A stretch of 64,000 nt of DNA. Source: Lasiodiplodia sp. COLG20. Lineage: Eukaryota; Ascomycota; Dothideomycetes; Botryosphaeriales; Botryosphaeriaceae. The stretch is taken from NCBI GenBank assembly GCA_009801085.1, contig VNWV01000009.1:1-64000 (forward strand), written 5' to 3'. How positions within the stretch are numbered: position 1 is the stretch's first letter; each line of letters begins with the position of its first letter. A program made the translations under genes and the position numbers. This document shows positions 1 through 9,986 of the stretch, in pieces. The notes under the pieces were generated by a model that saw nothing but the letters and a program-made list of their open reading frames with translations, did not search any database and was not told where the DNA came from.

Positions 1-859
1 GGGGGGGGAAGAAGACACTAACCACTGCTGTATTTCCGACATGTGAGCCGATTGCCATGCAAAGTATCAACACCCGAGATTGCTCACTGCCCTCCCCTAT
101 GTCTGCTGCTGACGTTTGAAACGATTTCCAAGCTCCCTAAACGTAAGCCCCCTAAACACCACCGCAGCCAAACCACAACCTACTTTGAAATTGAGGAAAC
201 GTAATAGCTAAACCCTGACACTCCAATCAACGTATGAGCCGATACCACCTCCCAAAACGACGACTCTTCTCTTTGTTCCACATGCAGGGATCCAAGCCAA
301 CCGTGGAAAGAAAAAAGAAGCCGACTCCTACCCTAACCTAATGAAAGGTGTAATAAGGCTAGCGGAAACCTGCGAAAGCACCGATGACCGGCGGCTCCAC
401 ATTCCCGCTTCTGCAGATGGGCATTGCAGCCAAAGGCTAGTGCGAAGTATAGTAGGGCTTTAGAGTATGGCGCAACTATGCCTCAGTTTTTTTTTTTTTT
501 CAAAAAAAAAAGAACATATATAGGTAGCTGGAGCTATCATCCACGTCCGGACAACTGCTTCAGAACAAATTCACGCTAGAACTCGGCCGCGATACCCCTC
601 TGTAGCAATTAACCCAGTTCGCGTGATGACAGAAGGTGATCACGTGCTTGACGGCCTCGTTCCTGGATGATAACCACTTCGCTCAGTGCACAATGCAAGG
701 CTCAAGCCAAGCTTAGGGATCGAAAGTACAATGCATAAATGCACGCTACAGCGTTCAATTACCAACCCAATCCCACCTCTTTCTGTGCAAATGCAAACCA
801 AATCCTTATGCCCATCGTTGAAGTAGCACCTACACGAAAAGAACAACAATATTCCCCAC
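1..859. other. Left-edge intergenic DNA, 3' side of PAN1
   Basis: No gene can be supported here. The stretch has short scattered open frames only, a T-run next to an A-run at about 487-511, and a degenerate repeat copy (listed separately at 474-605). The 3' untranslated region of PAN1 must lie at its right end. Confidence 0.6.
474..605. repeat. Degenerate dispersed repeat, copy A
   Basis: Positions 474-486 (AACTATGCCTCAG), then a T/A run, then 521-550 (an arm beginning TAGGTAGCTGGAGCTAT) match the reverse complement of 8600-8673 with mostly transition differences. Positions 570-605 match 9077-9112 at 31 of 36 bases. It therefore shares one flank with copy B and the other with copy C, as expected for pieces of one decayed mobile element. 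Only one arm of the palindrome seen in the other copies is recognisable here. Confidence 0.55.
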
Positions 860-3800
860 TTAGTCCAAAACCTTACCAGCAGCAGACGATGTGCTCCTGT
901 CCTTTGTCTCAACCTTTCTCAGACCTTTGCCCATCTGGATCTGGCTCAGCAGGGCGCCTCTATCAGGCGCACCTGCGGACGGACCAGCCGCCGCCGCGGC
1001 GGGAGCTGGCGGCGGCGGAGGGGGCGGCGGCGGGGCACCGGGAGCGCCTGCGCCAGGCATGGGGGGCGGCGGCGGCGGCGGAGCGCCAGGAGCACCCGCG
1101 CCGGGCATGGGAGGGGGCGGCGGAGGTGCAGAGGGGCCTGGAGAAGCGACGGCAGGGCTGTCATTGCGCGAGCCACCGAGCGGCGAATCCTTGTTATCCA
1201 TGGCCGAAAGCGGGCGAGGCGGACCCATGGTACCGAACAGGATAGAAGCAAGCTGCTTAGCAGAGCCGCCGCCTGGACGATCGTCATCCGAGTCGGAGGA
1301 GCTGTCATCATCGGAATCGACCACGCTCCAGTCATCTTCTTCAGGGCGCGCACGCGTGCGGGCAGGCGCGGCAGCTGGTTCCGGCAGAGCAGTCTTGTTA
1401 CTATCCTGCTGCGTGAGACGATGGAAGGGGTTGGTCGAGACCTCGGTAGAGCTCGCAGGAGTAGAAATGGAGGGGACGTTGGGCGCAGCGTGGGATTCGC
1501 TGGCCTGTGCCATCTTCTTCAAGAACGGGTTCTTCGTCTCTGTGGCGGCGCCAGGGCTTGCCACAGCGGAGGCTTGAGGGCTAGTAACAGACGATGGCGG
1601 CGTGTTCGCGGAGGGGTCCGCAGCGGCAGGGGCCGGTGGCGCAGCTGGCGGTTCGGCCTTGGGAAGCTCCTGGCTGGCGGTAGGCGTAGTCTCCTGGGGA
1701 GTTATTTCTTGAGGACCCTCATCGTCGGATGAAGAGGAATCCTCGTCCATTCCCTCGAGCTGGAGCTGGAGCTGACGCTCGCGTTCCCTTGCTGCCTCGA
1801 TCTCCGCACGCTGAGCAGCCAACCGAGCTTCCTTCTCCTTGGCGTCCCGTTGGGCCTCCTTCTTCTTGCGCTTCTCTTCTTCCTTCTTCAACTTGCCAGC
1901 CTTGACTTGCTCCTCCAAAGCGCGCAGGCGAGCAGCAGCAGCTTCCTGCTCCTTAGCAAGCTCTTCCTCCTGCCGCTTCTCTTCGTCTCTGCACAGAACA
2001 TTAGCTTCAAGAAACTCCCCCGTTGGGTTTTGGTGATACTCACTCCAGAGCCTTCGTTTCCGCTTCTTGAGCCTCTTGTTCCTCACGAAGAGCACGCTCT
2101 GCAGCGTCCTGCTCGGCCCTCCTGGCTTCAGCATCGGCATCGTGGGTTTCGGCCTTCTTGTTCCTCGATGGGGGAGCCGGGGGGGGCTTCTTGCCCACTG
2201 CCTTGGGAGCTGGCGGTGGGACACCTTGCTCCTCATTAAGCCTACGTTGCCTTTCCTGCTCACGGCGGGCGTCTTCCTCCTCTGCTTTGCGAATACGCTC
2301 CTCTTTCTCACGCTGCTCACGCTCGGCCTTCTGTTGAGGCGTCTCGCCAGAAGGCTTCGAAGGAGCGCGGAGGCCAAGAGCAGCCAGGCGCTCAGCCATA
2401 CGCTGCTCAGCTTGCTGTTTGATAAAGGCAGCACGTTCTTCCGCCGTCTTATACGAAGAGTAGGAGGCACCGCTCGACGAAGCAGGGCGCGCCATAGGGG
2501 ACTCAGAACGTGCCGGAGACTCAACACCCCTGGCACTACTAGGCCTTGCCGGCTCCTCAATACGGGGAACTGGCGATTGATATCTGTTACGTGCGCTGTC
2601 CCTGACGTCGCTACTTTCGTGTTAACCAGAGGTTGCGTGGAATGCACGGTATTTGACTCACTCTTCTTTGCGAATTCTGGCCGCCCGGCTTTGCCTTTGC
2701 AGTTCGTAGATGAAGTCTTTGACTTCGTCTTCGACGCCAAGACCATCTTCCCACCTGCGGCGCTCATGTTCGCTGGACTCGGTCTGGGAACCCTCTTTGA
2801 GGCTGAGCTCAAGAGCCTTGCTGAATTCGGTCACACTCTCTTCGACATCGCGCACCATACGCTCATTGCCCTCCCTTTCATTGCGAATACGCGTCTGCTC
2901 CTCCTCCAGACGCTTGCCAGCGTCGCCCGAGTCATCGGCAGACGCAGGTGCAGGTTTGCCGGTAAGAGCTGCAGAGCGCGCCTGCATCATTGCCTTGGCG
3001 CGGGCCTTCAACCTATCAGATTCAGTAACGGCACCACCAGGACCAGTGCCAACAATCGCGGCAGCTGAACCAGGATGTGCTTTGGCGTCTTTCAGTCGGA
3101 AAAGCTCGAGCTGAGCCTCCGCAATAGCGCGCTCGGTTCGGCGCACCTGAGATGCCAATTCCGGGAGCCTATCGGTCAGACGACGCAGCTCACGCTGGAG
3201 AGCGCGGCGTTCCGCATCTGATCCTCCAGACAACATGGAGTGGGCATTGGGGTGAGTGTCAAGATCCTCCTGGAGACGCCTGATCCGGCGGTACAAGTCC
3301 TCGGCATCCTTCCGGTCCTTCCGGTCAAGAAGGTCTTCCTGCTCGGCACGGTTTTCATCACGGAAGTCCATGGCATCCAGAAGTATCTGCTTTTCCTTGA
3401 TTTCCTTCTTGAGCTGCTCAATCGACTTTTCGTCATTAGATCTCTCCGACCCAGGAGAAGGGGGCGCGGCTGGGGAAGGAGAACGCCCGCCGTTTCCAAT
3501 CCTACGCCGAGCACTCGATCTGTAGCCAACATCATCATCGTTGTTCTTGAAAACAGTGGCATCCTTGCGGCCTGAAGCAACGGGGCTGCCGCCACGGAAG
3601 GAGTGGTTCTTGAGGTAGCTGACACCGGTCTTCTGGGGTTGCAGGAAAGCGCCAGAATGCTTCCTTTCCTCGGCATCACGAGCGATCAAACTCTTCATAG
3701 TACCAATGGAGTCATTAAGGTTCCTAGTGGACGGCGGGACGAGCTCCGGAGGAAGAGTGTTCGGGACTGGATAGCCATTCAGTTTACGATAGATCAAATG

Positions 3801-5327
3801 CATAGCAACGGCAAATTCATCCAGGTTAAGACGGCCGCGGTTATGGGGATCTGAAAGAGTCCAGATCTTCTCCAGGTCAGACTTGTCAAGGCCAGACTGC
3901 CCCATGATCTCGATTGCTTGGCTTCCCGTGATGTAGCCCTTGCTAAGACCATCCCAGGCTTTGAACAGCTGGTCATAGATCTTCTTCTCGTCCTTCGTGA
4001 TGGCCCAGGGGACTGTTGCATTACCACGGAGTCCCTGGGCACTGAAGGAGCTGCCTTCTCTTCCAGGCTGTGGCATCAGCTGCTGCATCATATTCTGAAT
4101 GTTAGGCAGTCCTCCGGCGGGTGTGTTCACGAGCCCCCATTGTCCAGGCATTCCTGTCGGCTGTGCATTGAGCGGAGCAATCATGCCTCCACCAAACCCG
4201 GTAGGCTGAGGCTGGAGCCCAGTAGGCTGAGGCTGCAGACCCCCGAGCATACCCTGGTTCATGCCAAAACCGGTGGGCTGCGGCTGCAGACCGGTGGGTT
4301 GAGGTTGGAAGGCTCCCTGCTGACCAGGGAATCCAGTCATCTGCGGAGCCAGACCTGTGGGCTGCGGTTGCAAACTAGACAACAACTGGGAGTTGGAGGG
4401 CTGCTGAGGCTGGGGTTGCTGTATCGTGGGGACAGACTGCGAGCTGGACGTTGCGGGCTTCGAGTCGGGAATACCGAATGAGATGATGTCGACCATGCTT
4501 GAAACCTCATTTCTGACGCGCTCAGGCAGCTCATTGGGCAGGTCCTTGCCGACGAGCTTGAGGTTGCAGAGGTACATTGCGAGGGCAAACTCGGGAAACA
4601 GAAGCTGGCCTGATTTGGTCGTGTCAGAGAGCGTCCTGAGGCGTCGTATTAGCGCACCGCATCGTGACCGCCATTGGCCCAAAGCATCCTACCAAATATG
4701 TGCGAGAGCATCGCCGGACAGCTTCGATCGCATGAGCAGATCTCTCGCCTGGTCACCGGACATGGCCTGGCCATTTCCCACAGCCGACCTGAACAATTGC
4801 TCGAACTTGGTTTGATCCTGCGCGGTTATGAAGCTAAGTCTGATGCTCGGGATCTTGGAGCCGGTGGGTTGAGGCGCCTGCGGCTGCTGGGGTTGCGACG
4901 AAGGCCCGCGAAAGGAGTCGGCCATCTGCGACGAGGTCAAGCCGGTGGGCTGGGGCTGTTGGGGTTGGGCGGGGGGCGGCATGCTCTGCTGGCCGGTCGG
5001 GAATGGCTGCTGCTGGGGCGGTTGCTGGAATGACTGCTGCTGCTGACCGGGAAAGCCGGTGAACTGGGGCTGGAGCTGAGGCGGCTGTTGTTGCTGGAAG
5101 CCCTGCTGCTGCTGGAAGCCCTGCTGCTGGCCTGGGTTAAAGCCGGTGAACTGCGGTTGCAGCGGAGCACCGCCAAAGCCGGTGGGCTGGGGCTGCAGTC
5201 CGCCAAAGCCTTGATGGCCGTACTGCTGGCCATACTGCTGTTGCTGCTGCTGCTGCTGCTGCTGCTGGCCGGGAGGGCCGCGTGCAGAGTTGGCACCTCC
5301 GAGGAAGCTTTGGCTCCCCGAGAACAT
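860..5327 (-). CDS. PAN1: PAN1-like actin/endocytosis scaffold protein
   Basis: Scaffold of cortical actin patches. In yeast, Pan1 with Sla1 and End3 activates Arp2/3 and couples endocytic coats to actin. Four exons: 5327-4693, 4635-2662, 2583-2044 and 1988-860; introns of 57, 78 and 55 nt; 1425 aa, the usual length. The start [11 protein letters not shown] is the family N-terminus. Next come a poly-Gln run and repeated QPQPTGF units (phosphorylation/SH3-type repeats), EH domain 1 (about 150-245), a second QPQPTGL/F repeat block, EH domain 2 (about 422-510, [17 protein letters not shown]), long charged coiled coils, and a C-terminus with Asp/Ser acidic stretches, poly-Pro blocks and a WH2-like end ([20 protein letters not shown]). 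Exon 1 ends inside EH1, and the splice restores HIWTLSDTT. It shares a 241-bp divergent promoter region with the small coiled-coil gene. I am very sure of the family. Confidence 0.96.
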
Positions 5328-5568
5328 GGTTGCAAGCGCGAGGTGGTCGCGCGCAGAAGGAAGGTGGGAAGAGAGTGTAAAGGGTGGGTATGGATATGGG
5401 GAACGGAGAGAAAGACGCGGGAGGTGACAGCACGGGGCTGGCTCGAGGGATGACGACGGCGCCCAATGGCCCGGATGCGAGCAGGCGGGCGGCCCGTGCG
5501 CACGCCCCCCGGCCGCTGCAGCTTCAACCGCCCAAGCCCTCACGTCTACCTGCATCCCATCCGTCATC
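5328..5568. promoter_or_regulatory. Divergent promoter, PAN1 / small coiled-coil gene
   Basis: Only 241 bp separate the two start codons, so both promoters must lie here. No clear TATA box or known operator stands out. Confidence 0.5.
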
Positions 5569-5882
5569 ATGGCTGCGCCGCAGAACGGAGACTCTTCGCA
5601 GGGCCACGCCGGCGATGCCGACCTAGCTCAGGTACGCCTCGCTCCCGCTGTGCTGCTCCTATCCGCGAAGCTTATCTTGCACAGGCCTTCAAAGACCTCG
5701 CCCGTGGCGAGCAAACCGCTTCCGCCCTCGAGAACCACCTGGATGCTCTAGAGGCTAGGATCGAGGAGCTGCTGGCAGCCGCAGATGCGCAGCAGAGCGC
5801 CTCCTCTCAAAGCACCGCACGCCAGCAGCCGCAGTCAAGCAACAAGAACCCTGCCACCGGCGACGCGCAAAGGGAGTCCTGA
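5569..5882 (+). CDS. Small coiled-coil hypothetical protein
   Basis: Two exons, 5569-5631 and 5685-5882, joined across a 53-nt intron (donor CAG|GTACGC, acceptor TTGCACAG). The product is 86 aa: an acidic N-terminus, then a heptad-like helix ([19 protein letters not shown]) followed by a Gln/Ser-rich polar tail. It has no signal peptide and no membrane segment. The pattern LARGExTAxxLExxLDxLExxI looks conserved-protein-like, but I do not know a function. A small subunit or adaptor is possible. It lies head to head with PAN1. Confidence 0.7.
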
Positions 5883-6170
5883 GGCCGGTCTCTTGCGCGT
5901 CGAAATCATGCCCAATGAGGCCTTTTGCGAGAACAGCGATCAATATTTCGGGCGCCATGGGAGGGGCTTGGTCGGAGCACAGATCAGGCACAGCGGCGAA
6001 TCAGGAGCAACCTCACGTTCATCTCATAACGTACCCGTGTTTTGCGCCACAGGGCGAAGGGCGGGTTTAGCCGCACGCACTCACACCCTCTCTTGATTAA
6101 ACCGTGTATGAAGACGCCCGCTTCCGCAGCAGCAATGTCGTAAAGCTCAAACAAAATCCCTGTACACTTC

Positions 6171-7376
6171 TCACCAGCCGAAGACCTCCTCCATATGGAA
6201 GGTGCCATCGCTGTTCTTCTCCAACACGCCAACCTCGGTGATAACACCATCGATCAGCTCGGCGGGGGTGACGTCGAATGCAGGATTCCAGACGCCAATG
6301 CCGTTGGCAGCAATGCTCACCGTCTCGACCACGTTCAGATCCAGAGCCGTGCCGTCAAAGCGCGGTCCCTTAACAAGCGTCATCTCCTTGCCCGGGCGCT
6401 CCTCGATCACGATTTCCTGGCCGGTCTTGGTGTGCAAGTCTATCGTCGTCCGCGGGGCTGCCACAAGGAACTTGACTCCGTGGTGCTTTGCGTTGACAGC
6501 GAGCGAGTAGGTGCCGATCTTGTTCGCAGTGTCGCCGTTGGCAGCAACTCTGTCGGCGCCAACAACAATCGCAGCGATTCTCTCGGGCTCGCCCTTCAGA
6601 CGCAGCAGGGCCGCAGCCATGGAATCTGTCACCAAGGTTGCGGGGATCTTATCGTGTACGAGCTCGAATGCCGTCAAGCGAGAGCCCTGGTTGTATGGCC
6701 TTGTCTCGGTGCAGAAGGCGTGCTTGAGAGCACCGTTGGCACGCAGCGAGCGGATGACGCCCAGAGCAGTGCCGTACCCGGCGGTGGCGAGTGACCTGCA
6801 GCAATTAGATTGCACCCATCAGACGGCGGATCACAAAACAGCCCCATACCCAGTGTTGCAGTGAGTGATCACGCTGACCTGCCCGCTCTTGCCGGCCTCG
6901 GTGTTCTTCACGATCCACTCGGCGCCGTGCTTGCCGATGCTCTCGTTGTCCGAGACATCGTCAACAAGCATCTTCTCCGCAGCCTGCACGTAGGCGTCCT
7001 TGACGGACGTTCCCGAAGCACTCTGCGCGGCCGCAGCCGCGCCGACCGTCTTCTTGAGCTTCCGAGCGGCGTCGGCGAGGTTGACGGCTGTAGGCCTGCT
7101 GGTCACTAGATAGTCGAGCTTCTCTTCGATGAAGGCTTTAACCTCTTCGGCAACGGAGGACAGCTCGTTCTTGGAGGCAATGGTCTCGAGCTCGACGGCT
7201 AAGCCGAGGGCGGCGACGATCGCGATGGCGGGAGCACCGCGGGTGCGCATCTCCTTGATGGCGTGCCACGCATCCTGGGCAGAGCGGGCCTCGTCGTAGA
7301 CCTCCTCGTGAGGCAGGCGCAGCTGGTCGAGAATCTGGAGCGAGCCGCGCTCGTACTTGATTGCTTGGAGGACCAT
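6171..7376 (-). CDS. MRI1: Methylthioribose-1-phosphate isomerase
   Basis: Catalyses the aldose-ketose isomerisation of 5-methylthioribose-1-phosphate to methylthioribulose-1-phosphate in the methionine salvage pathway (cytosol). Exons 7376-6850 and 6795-6171, intron 54 nt, 383 aa, the usual size. Seen in the sequence: [19 protein letters not shown] near the N-terminus, the catalytic-Cys loop [17 protein letters not shown] rebuilt exactly by the splice, and the catalytic-Asp loop [19 protein letters not shown]. The fold is related to the regulatory eIF2B subunits, but the Cys and Asp motifs identify MRI1. It is divergent from the aldo-keto reductase, 136 bp between the start codons. Confidence 0.96.
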
Positions 7377-7512
7377 GGCGGGCAGTGCTGGTGTTTGGGC
7401 GCGGCAGACGCGAGCTTTTTTTTGGGGTGGACGTGCCCGGGTGGACGTGCCCCGCCTTTCGACAGGGGCTCCCCGTCTCAGCTTCATCATCATTCACCCA
7501 GCACCAACAACA
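7377..7512. promoter_or_regulatory. Divergent promoter MRI1 / aldo-keto reductase with direct repeat
   Basis: The 136-bp gap holds two perfect 13-bp direct repeats GGTGGACGTGCCC at 7426-7438 and 7440-7452 (14-bp period). Each has an ACGT core, a type often bound by bZIP or bHLH factors. The copies sit about 50-75 bp from the MRI1 start and 60-90 bp from the reductase start. A regulatory role is inferred from position and repetition only. Confidence 0.4.
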
Positions 7513-8412
7513 ATGGCCGCCAAGCTCTCAATCACGTCCACTCTGCCGCTTCTCGACAGTCCCGCCCAGATTCCGCGTCTTGGGTTCGGCGTGTACAAGT
7601 CCACCGCCGAGACCTGTGTCCGCTCGTGCCTGACGGCCCTCAAGGCTGGCTATCGCCATATAGACACGGCTCAGTTTTACGCAAATGAAGAACAGGTAGG
7701 TCAGGCGGTTAAAGTGTCCGGTATCCCGCGCTCGGAACTCTACATCACATCCAAGGTCATGACCGCGTCGTCCGACGTGCCCGCCACGTACCAGAAGATT
7801 GTCGACAGCGTCAGGAAGCTGGACGATCGGCCCGACGGCTACGTGGATCTGTTTTTGATCCACAACGCCTCGATCTCGGCAGAAGGCAACAAGATCATGT
7901 GGGCGGCGCTGGAACAGGCCAAGGCCGAGGGAAAAGTCAAGGATATTGGCGTGAGCAACGCCGGCAAGCGGCACATTGAGGCCATGAAGGACTATGCAAC
8001 GGTCTGGCCGCCAGTTGTGAACCAGATTGAGGTAGGCATTGTGCTGGCCCACGCGCTGCAACGCTGATGATGTTGCTAGCTGCACCCGTGGAACCAGCAG
8101 CGCGAGGCCGTCAAGTACAGCCAGTCGCAGGGCATTGTCGTCGAGGCCTACTGCCCCCTCGTCAGAAATCTGAAGGCCGATGACAAGACGCTGCTTTCCA
8201 TCGCCGAGAAGCACAACAAGACGACCGCGCAGGTTCTAGTCCGCTACTGTCTGCAGAAGGACTGGGTCCCGTTGCCCAAGAGCGACACGCCCAGCAGGAT
8301 TGAGGCTAATGCTGACGTCTTCGGCTTCGAGCTCGACGCTAAGGATATGGAGACCTTGGATAACTTGGACCAGGGTCCCTGGGGAGCAATCGTCCAAGCT
8401 GTAGATAACTGA
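7513..8412 (+). CDS. Aldo-keto reductase
   Basis: NAD(P)H-dependent carbonyl reductase of the AKR superfamily, probably cytosolic. Exons 7513-8031 and 8080-8412 (48-nt intron) give 283 aa, a normal AKR length. The catalytic tetrad is visible: Asp and Tyr in RHIDTAQFYANEEQVGQA, Lys in LYITSKVM, His in DLFLIHNAS. The family signatures KDIGVSNAGKRHIE and LVRYCLQKDWVPLPKS (cofactor loop) are also present. The splice joins NQIE to LHPWNQQ, the expected AKR sequence. The physiological substrate cannot be read from sequence. Its position beside MRI1 does not by itself imply a shared pathway. Confidence 0.92.
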
Positions 8413-8550
8413 AGGATGGGTGGTCGAGATAGATGCCTCTGGCCTAGTAAAAACGGGCAAATAATGGGGGTTGGGAGCCATTGCTAGATTTTCCCTGGCT
8501 AGAGTTGCGTTTTCAATAGAGAAAATTAGCCCCATTAAATCTCTGTATCA

Positions 8551-8673
8551 TGGGTAGTTGAAGCTATCGTCCGGATGTAAAATGTAGAATTAATAATTAC
8601 ACACTTACGTCCGGATAATAGCTTCAGCTACCCACTTATGTCATTTTTCTACGAAAAAAGCTGAGGTATAGTT
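8551..8673. repeat. Palindromic MITE-like element, copy B
   Basis: 8551-8574 (TGGGTAGTTGAAGCTATCGT plus CCGG) is an inverted repeat of 8611-8634. The arms differ at only three positions, all transitions, and the loop is AT-rich. The flank 8661-8673 (CTGAGGTATAGTT) matches the reverse complement of copy A at 474-486. Small size, terminal inverted repeats and lack of coding capacity fit a miniature inverted-repeat element or the end of a decayed transposon. Confidence 0.6.
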
Positions 8674-8924
8674 ATACTTATAGATAGGTGCTACAGCAGA
8701 TGGCTAGCGTAGAGAGTAGCGGGATCCTCGAGGGTAACTGTATCTCATCTTTTTCTTTTTTTTTTTGGCGCCTACCTTTCTTACCCCCTCTAACATTATT
8801 CTTACTCCTTCTAGAGATATTCGTTTTTTCTCCGTCGCTCACCTTAAATGTGAGAATAAGAAAGGAGAGAGTACGAAAAGTAGACGCCTTTTTTTTTTTA
8901 AAAAAAAAAATAAGAAATAATGTA

Positions 8925-9112
8925 TGGGTAGTTGAAGCTATCGTCCGACCGAGAATATTGAATTAAAAATTCTATATATACGTCTAGACGATAGCTTTAA
9001 CTACCTATAATATAAGTAAAAAATAAATCCACGCTACCTATCGGCTGCGAGAGGGGACTGTAAGGCCTTCCTATTCTTCACGCTAGCCTTCGGCTGCGAT
9101 ACCCCCCTGTAG
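8925..9112. repeat. Palindromic MITE-like element, copy C
   Basis: 8925-8949 begins TGGGTAGTTGAAGCTATCGT as in copy B and pairs with 8983-9007 (reverse complement TAGGTAGTTAAAGCTATCGT). The flank 9077-9112 matches copy A 570-605 at 31 of 36 bases. Copies B and C lie about 290 bp apart in the same gene-free stretch. Confidence 0.6.
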
Positions 9113-9322
9113 ATAGTTAAATAATAATGCCACGTAAAGAGACGGTACATAGGCGGGTACGTCCAGTGCTTATTCGGCCAGGCTCTGTATTTGGCGCCTA
9201 TGAATTTGACTCCCCCAAATCCAGATTTTAACTTCCCCTTAAAAGTCCACTTATCTATCTTATCACTACTATAAACTACCAACGAGATCACCACTAACGA
9301 AATTACCAACTAACAACGTATT

Positions 9323-9401
9323 CACCACCACCACTACCACCACCACTACCACCACCAACGTATTTATCACCATCATCGTTACCACCCGTACCATTACCAC
9401 C
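9323..9401. repeat. CCA/CAT trinucleotide tract
   Basis: Imperfect run of CCA, CTA and TCA triplets, best between 9323 and 9358, then more degenerate. No open frame uses it. Confidence 0.75.
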
Positions 9402-9986
9402 TATGCTATTACAATTTACGCTATTACTACCTACGTAACTATCCGCGATAGGCGTGGTTACTACTCGTAGCGCAAGCGTAAGAACGCTAATAGCAGCGCG
9501 AAAATGCTGTTCCTATAGATAACATCACCAGGGAGGGGGGGTCGAAATTTGGACTTGGGGAAGCCAAATTTGTAGCTGCCCTGTATTTCTACCGCGACGC
9601 CTAGTAGCAGGCCCAATCTGGCTAAGTAATGCCAAGGGTAGCAGGGCTTCAGATGCTAGCTAAGTTCGTAATCCAGAACATGCGCTGCGGTGTTTGTGAA
9701 GAAGCCGTCTGGAACATGGAATGACTGTTTGAACACGAACCCAACTACCAAGAACGATGAATATCCATTGCTTCAATCAATAAACTCCATATCCCATTTT
9801 CAATCTAACGAAAGTTAGGTTGCCGTTTTTTTTTATCGATTTTGTTATCGATGTTGACTCAAAGACCCAAGCCGCCCAGCGCAGTCGTGCAAGTCATATC
9901 ACATAGCTTCGTCCTCCACCCTCTTGACCATGAACAAAGAATGTGAGAAATACCCAAGAAATGTTTGTGACTAGTGCCGGGTCCAT

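Larger units (their letters stand above)
8413..9986. other. AT-rich gene-free stretch with repeat relics
   Basis: Between the aldo-keto reductase stop and the IRE1 stop. The middle (about 8480-9320) is AT-rich, full of stops in all frames, and holds two short palindromic elements (8551-8634 and 8925-9007), T/A runs and a trinucleotide tract (9323-9401). No gene is supported. The mix of TpA-rich sequence and C/T-type differences between repeat copies fits repeat-induced point mutation. The right end must contain the 3' end of the IRE1 transcript. Confidence 0.6.

Noticed and set aside
9323..9401. CRISPR-like or minisatellite array
   Set aside because: It is an imperfect triplet tract without spacer structure; CRISPR is not expected in a fungal nuclear genome.
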